In this document: piece by piece, positions 54,295 through 62,463 of the stretch
How positions within the stretch are numbered: the first letter of the stretch is position 1
Layout of the letters: every line of letters starts with the position of its first letter
DNA from: Bacteroidales bacterium
GTDB taxonomy: Bacteria > Bacteroidota > Bacteroidia > Bacteroidales > UBA932
Assembly: GCA_017465225.1 (NCBI GenBank)
Contig: JAFTWQ010000009.1
Location: forward strand, 29,342 to 93,341
DNA length: 64,000 nt
Direction: 5' to 3'
Translations under genes and position numbers: made by a program
The notes under the pieces: model-generated
Database searches by the model: none
Told to the model about the DNA's origin: nothing
What the model saw: the letters and a program-made list of their open reading frames with translations, nothing else

Positions 54295-54696
54295 ATGAAA
54301 TTGAACGTGCGCCTTCTGGCGGCTTTCATCATGCTTTTTGTGGGAATGGAAGCATTTGCCCAGCAGCAGGAACAGCCGGACATATACGAGCAGGCCGAAA
54401 TGGAGGCTGACAGGCTTCAGAGGGTTCTTGACCTTGAGGACTGGCAGGCTTTCTATGTGGATTCGACCCTGAAGCATGATTTCGCAGGCATGATGGCGGA
54501 ATATGAAGAATTAAGGAAGGGAAAGGTGGCCAATGCATCCATGTACGTAGCCGTGCAGGACAAATGGATGGAGAAGATAGATGCCGCTTACCGCAGGTTC
54601 TTTACTGACGAACAGTGGGCTGCATATCTCAAGCAGGGTGCGGCAAAGGCGCAGAAGGCAAGGGCTAAGCGTAAAGCGAAGGCCGAGGGTAAGTAA
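54295..54696 (+). CDS. Small secreted helical protein
   Basis: 133 aa with a signal peptide (MKLNVRLLAAFIMLFVGMEAFAQ). The mature part is charged and helical: IYEQAEMEADRLQRVLDLEDWQ, then FAGMMAEYEELRKGKVAN, a WMEKIDAAYRRFFTDEQW segment and a Lys/Ala-rich tail (KAQKARAKRKAKAEGK). The 'LDLEDWQAFYVDSTLKHDF' and 'FTDEQWAAYLK' features recall Bacteroidota proteins with a Spy-like or LTXXQ-like helical fold, but no family motif is certain. It is probably periplasmic. A hairpin repeat begins directly at its stop codon. Confidence 0.75.
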   Translation: MKLNVRLLAAFIMLFVGMEAFAQQQEQPDIYEQAEMEADRLQRVLDLEDWQAFYVDSTLKHDFAGMMAEYEELRKGKVANASMYVAVQDKWMEKIDAAYRRFFTDEQWAAYLKQGAAKAQKARAKRKAKAEGK

Positions 54697-54724
54697 TTGT
54701 CATCCTGAGTGAAACGAAGGATCT
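54697..54724 (+). repeat. REP-like hairpin repeat
   Basis: Begins TTGTCATCCTGAG and ends CGAAGGATCT. It starts at the base after the TAA of the gene ending at 54696 and leaves 12 nt before the nitroreductase ATG. Confidence 0.85.
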
Positions 54725-54736
54725 AAATCAGATATA

Positions 54737-55216
54737 ATGGATTTTTTAGAAGTAATTGAGAAAAGGCACAGTGTCAGGAAATATTCCGACAGACCTGTGG
54801 AAAGGGAAGTGCTGGATGCGATAGTAAGGGTTGCGGAGACAGCTCCGTCTTCAAGGAACAGCCACAGTTCGGCTTTCATGATCATCGAGGACAGGGATAC
54901 CCTCGATGCATTGTCGCAGATGCGTGATTATGGTTCCGCTCTTCTCAGCGGTGCTCAGGCGGCGGTCGTCGTGCTAGGCGATGAGACAAAGACCGATCTC
55001 TGGGTGGATAACTGCGCCATTTCGGCTACATTCGTTCAGCTTGCGGTGACAGCGATGGATCTCTGCAGCTGCTGGGTGCATTGCAACGGCCGTCCGCGTC
55101 TCAAGAATGAGCCGGAGGGTGCCAAGGCGGAGGATTATGTGCGCGATCTTCTCGGTATCAAGGACGGTCTCCGTCCGTACTGCGTTGTCGCTATCGGATA
55201 TCCTGCTGAAGAATAA
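54737..55216 (+). CDS. Nitroreductase-family flavoprotein
   Basis: 159 aa, cytoplasmic. The N-terminal FLEVIEKRHSVRKYSDRPVE and APSSRNSHSSAFMIIED are the FMN-binding signatures of the nitroreductase superfamily; DNCAISATFVQLAVTAMDLCSCWVH and YCVVAIGYPAEE complete the fold. Members reduce nitro compounds, quinones or other acceptors with NAD(P)H. The short length is normal for the compact subgroup. Its substrate is unknown. A weak hairpin follows at 55221-55245. Confidence 0.92.
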   Translation: MDFLEVIEKRHSVRKYSDRPVEREVLDAIVRVAETAPSSRNSHSSAFMIIEDRDTLDALSQMRDYGSALLSGAQAAVVVLGDETKTDLWVDNCAISATFVQLAVTAMDLCSCWVHCNGRPRLKNEPEGAKAEDYVRDLLGIKDGLRPYCVVAIGYPAEE

Positions 55217-55220
55217 CCTG

Positions 55221-55245
55221 TCCGTAAAAAGGCCGAATTTACGGA
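55221..55245 (+). terminator. Weak hairpin after the nitroreductase gene
   Basis: TCCGTAA (55221-55227) pairs with TTACGGA (55239-55245), loop 11 nt. No T-run follows, so termination is uncertain. A related ATTACGGATGCGAAATT occurs again at about 55293-55309. Confidence 0.4.
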
Positions 55246-55263
55246 TGAGAGATGCTAAATTAC

Positions 55264-55271
55264 TACTTTTG
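55264..55271 (+). promoter_or_regulatory. -7 element of pheS
   Basis: TACTTTTG matches TAnnTTTG and lies 60 nt before the pheS start codon. Confidence 0.5.
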
Positions 55272-55331
55272 TCCGCAAATTGCCCCGAATTACGGATGCG
55301 AAATTGATATAGAAGTATAAAGTTAAAAAAT

Positions 55332-56357
55332 ATGAAAGAAAAAATTGAGGCCTTGATGGCCGAAATTGCAGCTTTGACATGCAAGAATGAGCAGGAAGTA
55401 GAGGAGGCACGTGTGCGTCTTCTCGGAAAGAAGGGTTCGATCACCGCTCTTTTCGATGAGTTCAGGACAGTTGCTCCGGAGCTCAAGAGAGAGTTCGGAC
55501 AGAAGCTCAATGTGCTCAAGAACACAGCGGCTGCAAAGATCGAGGAACTTAGGGAAGCTGCCGCAGAATCACCTGCAGCCGGTGCGGCTTCATTTGACTA
55601 TACAATGCCTGGAGATCCCGTACAGCTCGGATCACGTCATCCGGTATCGATTGCACGCGAGGAGATCGTAAGCATCTTCCGCAAGTTCGGGTATGACGTT
55701 GCAGAAGGCCCGGAGGTCGAGGATGACTGGCATGTGTTCGAGGCATTGAACTTCCCGCCTGAACATCCTGCACGTGAGATGCAGGACACATTCTTCATCA
55801 GCGACAGCGATAATCCTGTCCTTCTCCGCACCCACACATCTTCAGTGCAGGTGCGCGCGATGGAGAAGATGCCGCTTCCGATCCGTATCGTATGTCCTGG
55901 CCGTGTGTTCCGTAACGAGGCTATCTCTGCACGTGCACACTGCATCTTCCACCAGGTAGAGGGACTTTACATAGATGAAAACGTGACATTCGCAGACATG
56001 AAGCAGGCGATCCTCCTCTTCGCCCGCGAAATGTTCGGAGCACAGACTCAGATCCGCATGCGTCCGTCATACTTCCCGTTCACAGAACCGTCTGCCGAGA
56101 TCGACGTGAGCTGCAACATCTGCGGCGGCAAGGGATGTAATGTCTGCAAGGGTACAGGCTGGCTCGAGATCATGGGCTGCGGTATGGTGGACCCTAACGT
56201 CCTCGAAGCTTCAGGCATCGACAGCAAGAAATACAGCGGATTCGCATTCGGAATGGGAGTCGAGCGTATCGCTATGCTCAAGTGGCAGGTGCGCGACCTC
56301 CGCAACTATTTCGAGAACGACCTCCGCTTCCTCAAGGAGTTTGAGACATCACTTTAA
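55332..56357 (+). CDS. pheS: Phenylalanyl-tRNA synthetase alpha subunit
   Basis: 341 aa. An N-terminal coiled coil (about 1-85) that binds tRNA-Phe is followed by the class II core: GSRHPVSIAREEIVSIFRKFG, motif 2 CPGRVFRNEAISARAHCIFH, FTEPSAEIDVSC and motif 3 GFAFGMGVERIAMLK. A cluster of four Cys (CNICGGKGCNVCKGTGW, about 257-273) inside the catalytic domain may bind zinc, as in several other PheS proteins. The beta subunit gene pheT is not next to it or elsewhere in the window, which is usual for Bacteroidales. A terminator follows. Confidence 0.97.
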   Translation: MKEKIEALMAEIAALTCKNEQEVEEARVRLLGKKGSITALFDEFRTVAPELKREFGQKLNVLKNTAAAKIEELREAAAESPAAGAASFDYTMPGDPVQLGSRHPVSIAREEIVSIFRKFGYDVAEGPEVEDDWHVFEALNFPPEHPAREMQDTFFISDSDNPVLLRTHTSSVQVRAMEKMPLPIRIVCPGRVFRNEAISARAHCIFHQVEGLYIDENVTFADMKQAILLFAREMFGAQTQIRMRPSYFPFTEPSAEIDVSCNICGGKGCNVCKGTGWLEIMGCGMVDPNVLEASGIDSKKYSGFAFGMGVERIAMLKWQVRDLRNYFENDLRFLKEFETSL

Positions 56358-56369
56358 TTAATTCATATG

Positions 56370-56394
56370 GGCACAGGATATCCCTGTGCCTTTA
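56370..56394 (+). terminator. Terminator after pheS
   Basis: GGCACAGG (56370-56377) pairs with CCTGTGCC (56383-56390) around a 5-nt loop, followed by TTTATTG. It lies 12 nt after the pheS stop codon. Confidence 0.8.
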
Positions 56395-56412
56395 TTGTAT
56401 AAATACGGCAGT

Positions 56413-58479
56413 ATGAAAAAGTTATCTGTATTGTTTATGCTCTTCAGCTTGTTCTTTATGGCTGGATGCAAGGATGATGTACGTGTAATATGGACTGAAG
56501 GTGAAACCGATCCTGCAACAGGCAAGGCTGTCCACACCCTTACTGTCGTAAATGCCCCGGAAGGTACAGACTGGAAGATATGGCTCTCGTCGAATCATAT
56601 ATCTGCCGGTACGGTCGAAGGTACTGAAGGCGAGATCGCATTGCATCACGGCTGCTGGTACGCCATGACTCCTTATGAACATGATGGCAGGGACCTCGTC
56701 GTGCATTATGCGGACAGCCCTCTTCAGCGTCACAGCTGGGCTCCGGAAGGCTTTTCTCTCGAGCATGACGGCAAAGTCGTGGAGCTGGAGGCGGAATATG
56801 TCTTTCTCCCTGCTGAAAGGGTTCCGGATTTCCCTTACAATCAGGTAGAGACAGCCGTATGGGATATGATACCTTCTCTTAAGAAGGTGGACCCGGCAGA
56901 GGGAGTGACGGTGGTGGATGCAATGCCCCAGGTGGCTTTTGTCCAGTCTGAAAAGCCGGGATGGTACAGGATAACCCTTGACGGGGAATGCAAGGTAGAG
57001 GCGGCTGATGAGGATGGCGCATTCTATGCTGAAGTGACTCTTGACAACTTAAGGCGCAATGCCGGCGGAAACGAGCTGCCGAATATGCTCATAGAGGATT
57101 GGCCGGACCTTGCCTACCGTGGACTCATGCTCGATATATCCAGAAATTTCACCTCGAAGGACAATATCCTCAAGCTTATAGACATCCTTGCCCATTACAA
57201 GGTAAGCATCTTCCATCTTCATTTCGGTGATGACGAGGGATGGAGGCTTGAGATTGAAAAATTCCCGGATCTTACGACATACGGTGCACGCCATGCTTTC
57301 CCGGAGAAGAATGCGGAAGGCGAATATGTCGAGACAGAATGCCTTATGCCTTCATATAACGGCCGGATCGATCCTGATGACATGTCTTCGACTGCCAACG
57401 GCCATCTGACCAAGGAAGATTATATGGAGATACTGAAATATGCGTGGGAACGTCGTATAAAGGTCATTCCGGAGTTTGATACCCCGGGCCATTCAAGGGC
57501 TGCGATCAAGGCCATGGAGGCTTATGCGAAGCGTACGGGCGATGATTCATATCTTCTCAGCGAACAAGATGATGAATCCAGGTATCTTTCAATTCAGTAC
57601 TACAGGGACAATGCGCTCAATGTGGCTCTTCCTTCGACCTACAGATTCATAGAGACAGTCTTCGACGAGCTGATTGCGTATCATAAGGAGGCAGGTGTGC
57701 CGCTTGCGGCCATCCATGTCGGTGGCGATGAGGTGCCGCATGGAGCATGGGTCGGATCTCCGTCCTGCCAGAAGATAATGAAGGAGAGAGGATGGGATAA
57801 TATCGAGCTCATGAAATCATATTATATCGAAAATGTCCTTGATATAGCAGAAGCGAGGGGAGTGAAGCTTTCGGGATGGCAGGAGCTTGTGATGGATCTT
57901 GAAGACCATGTCTATGAGAGACTCAAGAAGAATCTTTATTCGATCAATTTCTGGCACACCGGTTCCGGTCAGGAGGAATATCCATATGCATATGCCAATG
58001 ACGGTGTCCCTGCGATCCTTTCCAACATGACCAATACCTATGTGGATTTCGCCTATACTCCGGACAAGACGGAGCGTGGACTTTCATGGGGTGGCTTTGT
58101 CGATGAACGACGCAGCTTCTCTCTTCTCCCATATGATGTATATCGTTCTGTGCGATGGGATGACAATGGGAAGATGCGTGATATCGCAGATCTGCCTGAT
58201 GGAAAGACTCCTCTGAAGGCGAAGGAGAATATCTTAGGAGTGCAGGCGCAGCTCTGGACCGAGACCATCAGAAACTTCGATCACGTGACCAGCTATATAT
58301 TCCCGAAGGTCTGCGGAATATTCGAGAGGGCATGGAATGCCAGCCCTGAATGGGAGGGTACGGTCAAGGCCGATGACCCTGCATTCATGTCGGCTCTTGA
58401 CAGATATTACAGTACCGTCGTATCGCATGAGATGCCGTATTACGAGGATATGCAGATAGCTTATCGCAAGAGAAAGTAG
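56413..58479 (+). CDS. GH20 beta-N-acetylhexosaminidase lipoprotein
   Basis: 688 aa from the ATG at 56413 (MKKLSVLFMLFSLFFMAGCKD, lipoprotein box); a GTG upstream lies in the pheS terminator. Residues about 25-150 are a beta-sandwich, followed by the GH20b domain (about 155-235) and the GH20 barrel (about 240-600): YRGLMLDISRNF, IFHLHFGDDEGWRLEI, EFDTPGHSRAAIKAM and catalytic Asp-Glu in HVGGDEVPHGAW, with SGWQEL further on. It removes terminal GlcNAc or GalNAc from glycans, probably host or bacterial glycoconjugates, at the cell surface or in the periplasm. Confidence 0.93.
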   Translation: MKKLSVLFMLFSLFFMAGCKDDVRVIWTEGETDPATGKAVHTLTVVNAPEGTDWKIWLSSNHISAGTVEGTEGEIALHHGCWYAMTPYEHDGRDLVVHYADSPLQRHSWAPEGFSLEHDGKVVELEAEYVFLPAERVPDFPYNQVETAVWDMIPSLKKVDPAEGVTVVDAMPQVAFVQSEKPGWYRITLDGECKVEAADEDGAFYAEVTLDNLRRNAGGNELPNMLIEDWPDLAYRGLMLDISRNFTSKDNILKLIDILAHYKVSIFHLHFGDDEGWRLEIEKFPDLTTYGARHAFPEKNAEGEYVETECLMPSYNGRIDPDDMSSTANGHLTKEDYMEILKYAWERRIKVIPEFDTPGHSRAAIKAMEAYAKRTGDDSYLLSEQDDESRYLSIQYYRDNALNVALPSTYRFIETVFDELIAYHKEAGVPLAAIHVGGDEVPHGAWVGSPSCQKIMKERGWDNIELMKSYYIENVLDIAEARGVKLSGWQELVMDLEDHVYERLKKNLYSINFWHTGSGQEEYPYAYANDGVPAILSNMTNTYVDFAYTPDKTERGLSWGGFVDERRSFSLLPYDVYRSVRWDDNGKMRDIADLPDGKTPLKAKENILGVQAQLWTETIRNFDHVTSYIFPKVCGIFERAWNASPEWEGTVKADDPAFMSALDRYYSTVVSHEMPYYEDMQIAYRKRK

Positions 58480-58563
58480 GGGGCGGTATATAAAGAAAAA
58501 AGCCGACCTTAGTAAAGGACGACCTGCATATAATTGTACCACGTCTGGTTATTTCATAATTTA

Positions 58564-58583
58564 AGTCAGCATTTCTGCTGACT
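58564..58583 (-). terminator. Hairpin after tRNA-Gly
   Basis: AGTCAGCA (58564-58571) pairs with TGCTGACT (58576-58583), loop 4 nt. It lies 4 nt after the tRNA 3' end on the minus strand; the T-run is weak. Confidence 0.6.
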
Positions 58584-58587
58584 CTTT

Positions 58588-58663
58588 TGGAGCGGAAAAC
58601 GAGACTCGAACTCGCGACCCCAACCTTGGCAAGGTTGTGCTCTACCAACTGAGCTATTTCCGC
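58588..58663 (-). tRNA. tRNA-Gly (GCC)
   Basis: On the minus strand the 76-nt gene begins GCGGAAATAGCTCAG and ends GTTCGAGTCTCG, TTTTCCGCT and an encoded CCA (58588-58590). The acceptor stem GCGGAAA/TTTCCGC, D arm, anticodon loop TTGCCAA (anticodon GCC, 58628-58630 on the plus strand) and T arm are all intact. A strong promoter lies just upstream. Confidence 0.96.
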
Positions 58664-58692
58664 ATAAGACCCGTACTTTTCGTTTGGGATTG

Positions 58693-58723
58693 CAAAGGTA
58701 CGCACTTTTTTGAAACTTCCAAA
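58693..58723 (-). promoter_or_regulatory. Promoter of tRNA-Gly
   Basis: On the minus strand: TTTG (58720-58723), 19 nt, then TACCTTTG (58693-58700), a full match to the Bacteroidota -33/-7 consensus. The tRNA begins 29 nt downstream. Confidence 0.75.
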
Positions 58724-58865
58724 CTTTTTTGAACTTTTTTTGAAAAAATTGTAGGTTTTTTGTTTTTTTGGGGTCTGGATTGAGAAAAACGGACTTGTTC
58801 CTGAGTGGTCTGCTGTCATTTAGTGCGTTTTTTGCTATATTTATGGCTGCAATAAACATTTTGAT

Positions 58866-59573
58866 ATGGATAAAGGTAAATTTTTCAGCGGACTGTTCAT
58901 TATGGCAGGTCTTGTCGTTCTTGGAATGATGATTCCGAGGGCTGTGGAAAAATATCGTTCGTATGACCGCGTTGTCAATGTGAAAGGATTGTGCGAACGC
59001 GAGGTCAAGGCGGACAAGGTCATCTGGCCGGTGGTCTATAAGGTCATGGCAAATGATGTCCAGTCCATATATGATCAGACGGATACTTATAACGGACAGA
59101 TCATCGCTTTCCTTGAGGCCGGCGGAATCAAGGCCGGGGAGATAACGGTTGCGGTGCCGCAGATATCCGACAAGCTTGCGAATGAGTATGGCGACAACAA
59201 CAGGGCGTTCCGCTATATAGCGAAGAATGTGATCACGGTGTGCACATCTGATGTGGATGCTGTGCTTGCCTTGATGTCGAAGCAGTCGGAGCTTCTCAAG
59301 AAGGGTATCGTTACCGGCGGCAGCAACGAGTGGGAGAATCCTGTGGAGTTCAAGTATGAGGGATTGAATGAGATCAAGCCTTCGATGATCGAGGAGGCTA
59401 CGGTCAATGCCCGTGAGGCTGCCGAGAAATTCGCGAAGGACTCGGACAGCAGGCTCGGAAAGATAAAGACTGCCAGCCAGGGCACTTTCACCATCGAAAA
59501 CAGAGACAGCAACACCCCTTATATAAAGAAAGTGAGGGTTGTAACTTCCGTTACATATTATCTGAAGAATTGA
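58866..59573 (+). CDS. SIMPL-domain (DUF541) membrane-anchored protein
   Basis: 235 aa. One N-terminal hydrophobic helix (about 7-24, GLFIMAGLVVLGMMIPRAV) followed by a SIMPL domain (about 38-232): VVNVKGLCEREVKADKVIWPV, ITVCTSDVDAVLALM, EEATVNAREAAEKFAKDSDS and TSVTYYLKN at the end. SIMPL proteins form oligomeric periplasmic or envelope assemblies; their role is poorly known. It heads a tight group with the plug-domain protein (7 nt on) and a GH29 gene. Confidence 0.9.
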   Translation: MDKGKFFSGLFIMAGLVVLGMMIPRAVEKYRSYDRVVNVKGLCEREVKADKVIWPVVYKVMANDVQSIYDQTDTYNGQIIAFLEAGGIKAGEITVAVPQISDKLANEYGDNNRAFRYIAKNVITVCTSDVDAVLALMSKQSELLKKGIVTGGSNEWENPVEFKYEGLNEIKPSMIEEATVNAREAAEKFAKDSDSRLGKIKTASQGTFTIENRDSNTPYIKKVRVVTSVTYYLKN

Positions 59574-59580
59574 CCGGACT

Positions 59581-60093
59581 ATGAAAAGATTTCTGATGGT
59601 CGTGGCTGTCATCATGATGGCCATGACAGGTTATGCGCAGGACCGCAAGGCGGAAAGGAAGGCGAGGCGGGAACAGAGGCGCATCGAGGCTATGGCCAGA
59701 GACTCCGTCAAGATGGCGATGGAGTCTTCTGATTCCGTTAATATAGGATATGGTTATGTAAAAAGAAGGACCCTCACTACTTCTGTGTCCAGAGTGAAGA
59801 TAGACGAAGAACAGCTTGGCGGATATTCGGATATAGGTGCATATCTGCAGGGCAGAGTGCCTGGCCTTCAGGTGCGGAAGATGGGTAATACTTATAAGTT
59901 TACCATAAGGGGTATCAATTCCATCAACAGCCCGACGGATCCTTTGCTTATTGTGGATGGGGTTGAGGTCAATGACATAAGCTTCCTCCATCCCCGCGAT
60001 GTGAAGTCGGTGGAAGTGCTGAAGGATGCGTCTGCTTCGATTTATGGCGCCAGAGGCGCCTGTGGCGTGATTCTGATCACGACGAAACAATGA
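59581..60093 (+). CDS. Stand-alone TonB plug-domain protein
   Basis: 170 aa with a signal peptide (MKRFLMVVAVIMMAMTGYAQ). A very basic helix follows (about 22-42; RKAERKARREQRRIEAMARD), then a complete SusC-type plug (about 72-170): IGYGYVKRRTLTTSVSRVKI, LQGRVPGLQVRKMG, TIRGINSINSPTDPLLIVDG and VEVLKDASASIYGARGACGV, ending ILITTKQ. The barrel that normally follows is absent and the ORF ends cleanly with a stop 19 nt before the fucosidase ATG at 60113. It is thus not a broken SusC with a downstream remnant. It may plug or interact with another receptor, or act in TonB signalling; the role is unknown. Confidence 0.8.
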   Translation: MKRFLMVVAVIMMAMTGYAQDRKAERKARREQRRIEAMARDSVKMAMESSDSVNIGYGYVKRRTLTTSVSRVKIDEEQLGGYSDIGAYLQGRVPGLQVRKMGNTYKFTIRGINSINSPTDPLLIVDGVEVNDISFLHPRDVKSVEVLKDASASIYGARGACGVILITTKQ

Positions 60094-60100
60094 TAATCAA

Positions 60101-61420
60101 ATGACTATGCCTATGAAAAGATGTATTGCGGCAATATTGGCTGCTGCAGCTATGTTCCCTGCCCTGGCGCAGGAATATGTTCCGACAAAGGAAAACATTG
60201 AAGCCCGTGAGGCCTTTGCCGACAAGAGGTTCGGTGTGTTCATTCATTGGGGGATATACAGCATGTTCGCCCAGGGTGAGTGGTATATGAACAGGGGCGT
60301 TGATGCTCAGGAATATGCGAAAGCTGCCGGCGGGTTTTATCCTGCGGCTTTCAATGCGCGTGAATGGGTGCAGGCGATAAAGGCTTCCGGAGCGAAGTAT
60401 ATATGTTTCACGACTCGCCATCACGACGGATTCTCCATGTTTGATACGAAAGTGTCGGATTATGACATCATGGATGCTTCTCCGTTCAAGAGGGACATCG
60501 TGGCAGAGCTGGCTGAGGCATGCCGGGACGAAGGAATTGCCCTGCACTTCTATTATTCTCTTCTCGACTGGACGCGGGAGGATTACCCTGTAGGACGAAC
60601 CGGACTCAATACGGGACGCAGAGGTGATTCGCAGGATTATGACAGTTATATGAGGTTCATGAAACATCAGCTGACCGAGCTGCTGACCAATTATGGAGAC
60701 ATAGGGGCCATCTGGTTTGACGGCCTTTGGGACCATGACAGCGATCCGCAGCCTTTCGACTGGCGTCTTGATGAAATCTATTCGCATATCCACTCCGTGG
60801 ATCCTTCATGCCTCATCGGCAATAACCATCATCTTACTCCATTTGAAGGCGAGGATTTCCAGATGTTCGAAAGAGATCTTCCGGGGGAGAATACGACCGG
60901 ATGGGCGGCGGATCAGACAGTGAGCACGCTTCCGCTTGAAATGTGCCAGACGATGAACGGGATGTGGGGCTATAAGGTTGAGGATCAGAATTATAAATCA
61001 GTTGATGAACTGATACGTCTTATCGTCAGGGCCGCATCGAAAGGGTCGAATCTTCTTTTGAATGTCGGACCTCAGCCTGACGGCAATCTGCCAGCTGCCG
61101 CCGTCGAGCGTCTTGCCGGCATAGGCAGATGGATGGAGCAGTTTGGTGAATCGGTCTATGGGACTGATGCTTCGGGTATTCCGGAGCAGAGCTGGGGAGT
61201 GACCACAAGGAAGGGGAATGTGATATACATGCATCTTATCGAGCCTCTGGAAGGAGTGGGCTCCGTAACTCTTCCTGTCGGGACAAAGGTCCGGTCGGTG
61301 AAGGCCATGAAGGACGGCGCTTCACTGAAATACAAAGTGTCTGACGGAAAATTGTTTGTGGAGCTCGACAAGACGCCTGCAGATGTGGATTATGTGATCG
61401 AGGTGCATCTTAAGGATTGA
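60101..61420 (+). CDS. GH29 alpha-L-fucosidase
   Basis: 439 aa from the ATG at 60101; ATGs at 60107 and 60113 (MKRCIAAILAAAAMFPALAQ) are also possible, and the last gives the neatest signal peptide. GH29 barrel: RFGVFIHWGIYSMFAQGEWY, YICFTTRHHDGFSMFDT, FYYSLLDWTREDYPV and the nucleophile Asp in IGAIWFDGLWDHD. A beta-sandwich closes the protein (about 345-439). It should remove alpha-linked fucose in the periplasm. Its end overlaps the convergent alkyltransferase gene by 11 nt. Confidence 0.93.
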   Translation: MTMPMKRCIAAILAAAAMFPALAQEYVPTKENIEAREAFADKRFGVFIHWGIYSMFAQGEWYMNRGVDAQEYAKAAGGFYPAAFNAREWVQAIKASGAKYICFTTRHHDGFSMFDTKVSDYDIMDASPFKRDIVAELAEACRDEGIALHFYYSLLDWTREDYPVGRTGLNTGRRGDSQDYDSYMRFMKHQLTELLTNYGDIGAIWFDGLWDHDSDPQPFDWRLDEIYSHIHSVDPSCLIGNNHHLTPFEGEDFQMFERDLPGENTTGWAADQTVSTLPLEMCQTMNGMWGYKVEDQNYKSVDELIRLIVRAASKGSNLLLNVGPQPDGNLPAAAVERLAGIGRWMEQFGESVYGTDASGIPEQSWGVTTRKGNVIYMHLIEPLEGVGSVTLPVGTKVRSVKAMKDGASLKYKVSDGKLFVELDKTPADVDYVIEVHLKD

Positions 61421-61991
61421 TGCCTTGCTCCAGTTCCATCTTTATAAGTTCGCGTTTGAGTCTCTTTCCTAAGGCATATTCGCCGAAATCGATGGAATTG
61501 TTGTCAAGGATGCTTTTCATGCAGAGGTCATCACCCTTGAATATGGTGGCCTCTGCTCTTTTTTGTATTGCAGCTATCTTGTCGATGGATTCCTTTGGTA
61601 TTACAAGGTGGCATGGGATGATGACGGATACCGGATTCAGTCCGATGGCATGGGCGACCGCGCGCACGCCGGCCTTGTTCTGACACAAGTCAGCGAAGTC
61701 GCTGTAGCTGATCAGATGCGGGGGGCGTGCCTCTTCCCTGAGTCCGAAAAGTTTTTTCCACACCTTCTTCTGAAAATCGGTGCCGAACAGCAGCAGGTCC
61801 TCCCATGCCGTGCTTCTGCGGAGTTCCCAGACATGATCGAAGTCCACGGTCTCAGCGCATATCCTGGCATATGCAGGGCTCTTCTGCGCTGCAATCCTGG
61901 CGGCAATGTCCGCCAGCGCCTTATAGTCAGTCGATACGGAGGCTATCTTCCCATCAATACGGACGACAACCCATTTCCGGTCAGTATCCAT
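61410..61991 (-). CDS. Methylated-DNA-protein cysteine methyltransferase (Ogt-like)
   Basis: 193 aa from the ATG ending at 61991 (MDTDRKWVVVRIDG); an upstream ATG at 62054 would add 21 residues that do not resemble a family N-terminus. The DNA-binding domain shows TDFQKKVWKKLFGL, ISYSDFADLCQNKAGVRAVA and the alkyl-acceptor Cys in NPVSVIIPCHLVIPK. The enzyme takes the methyl group from O6-methylguanine onto that Cys and is used once. A C-terminal extension of about 40 residues (DFGEYALGKRLKRELIK) is less usual. It overlaps the end of the GH29 gene. Confidence 0.9.
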   Translation of the reverse strand: MDTDRKWVVVRIDGKIASVSTDYKALADIAARIAAQKSPAYARICAETVDFDHVWELRRSTAWEDLLLFGTDFQKKVWKKLFGLREEARPPHLISYSDFADLCQNKAGVRAVAHAIGLNPVSVIIPCHLVIPKESIDKIAAIQKRAEATIFKGDDLCMKSILDNNSIDFGEYALGKRLKRELIKMELEQGINP

Positions 61992-62124
61992 AATCGTTAA
62001 GCAGTATGGTGATTTTACAAATTTGCTCTGTTTCCTGCCCGCCGCCTCTGCCATTCCTCACATTTCATTTCCCGCCGTCATTCCCATAATATCGTCTCTT
62101 ATCATTCCCGTCAAGTCGTTCCTC

Positions 62125-62150
62125 GTCGCTCCCGTCTTGACCGGGAATCT
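62125..62150 (+). repeat. Degenerate copy of the GTCAT...ATCT hairpin repeat
   Basis: Reads GTCGCTCCCGTCTTGACCGG then GAATCT, a diverged copy of the 27-nt repeats at 62234 and 63711. Further fragments (GTCATTCCC) lie at 62077-62085. Together with the repeats listed below it fills the gene-free stretch 62055-62463. Confidence 0.6.
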
Positions 62151-62233
62151 CCCAACTCCCAAATATACAAAAAGTTATGGAATATCCTGCAATTTATCAT
62201 AGAAACAGATATCTCCACCCGCTCCGCTCTCTT

Positions 62234-62260
62234 CGTCATTCCCGGCCTGACCGGGAATCT
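62234..62260 (+). repeat. 27-nt hairpin repeat, left copy
   Basis: Starts CGTCATTCCCGG, loop cctga, ends CCGGGAATCT; an 8-bp stem ATTCCCGG/CCGGGAAT. Identical to the right copy at 63711-63737. Confidence 0.85.
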
Positions 62261-62286
62261 TTAGAGATGGCAGAGTGGTCAGCTGG

Positions 62287-62398
62287 CCGTCCGACATCAA
62301 AATGGCGAAAAACATGATGGACGGTCCCGTTTTGGGGTGTTTTGCCGCCGTTTTCGGCACCGTCCGACATGAAATCGCCCAAAAAGTTGTCGGACGGT
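62287..62398 (+). repeat. 112-nt double-hairpin repeat, left copy
   Basis: Holds two hairpins: CCGTCC (62287-62292)...GGACGG and, further on, ACCGTCCGACA with its complement TGTCGGACGGT (ending 62398). CCGTCCGACAT occurs twice as a direct repeat inside the unit. It matches the copy at 63521-63632 except at 5 positions and ends 65 nt from the transposase-like gene. Confidence 0.85.
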
Positions 62399-62463
62399 GT
62401 CTGGAAGCCAGAGGTGGGCGGTCAGAATGGGATGTCAGAGACCGGTCATAAGGTGGCGGGAGT

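Noticed and set aside
58566-59624. 352-aa ORF on the minus strand
   Set aside because: It runs across the tRNA-Gly gene and antisense to the SIMPL gene; its sequence has no domain pattern and the plus-strand genes explain the region.
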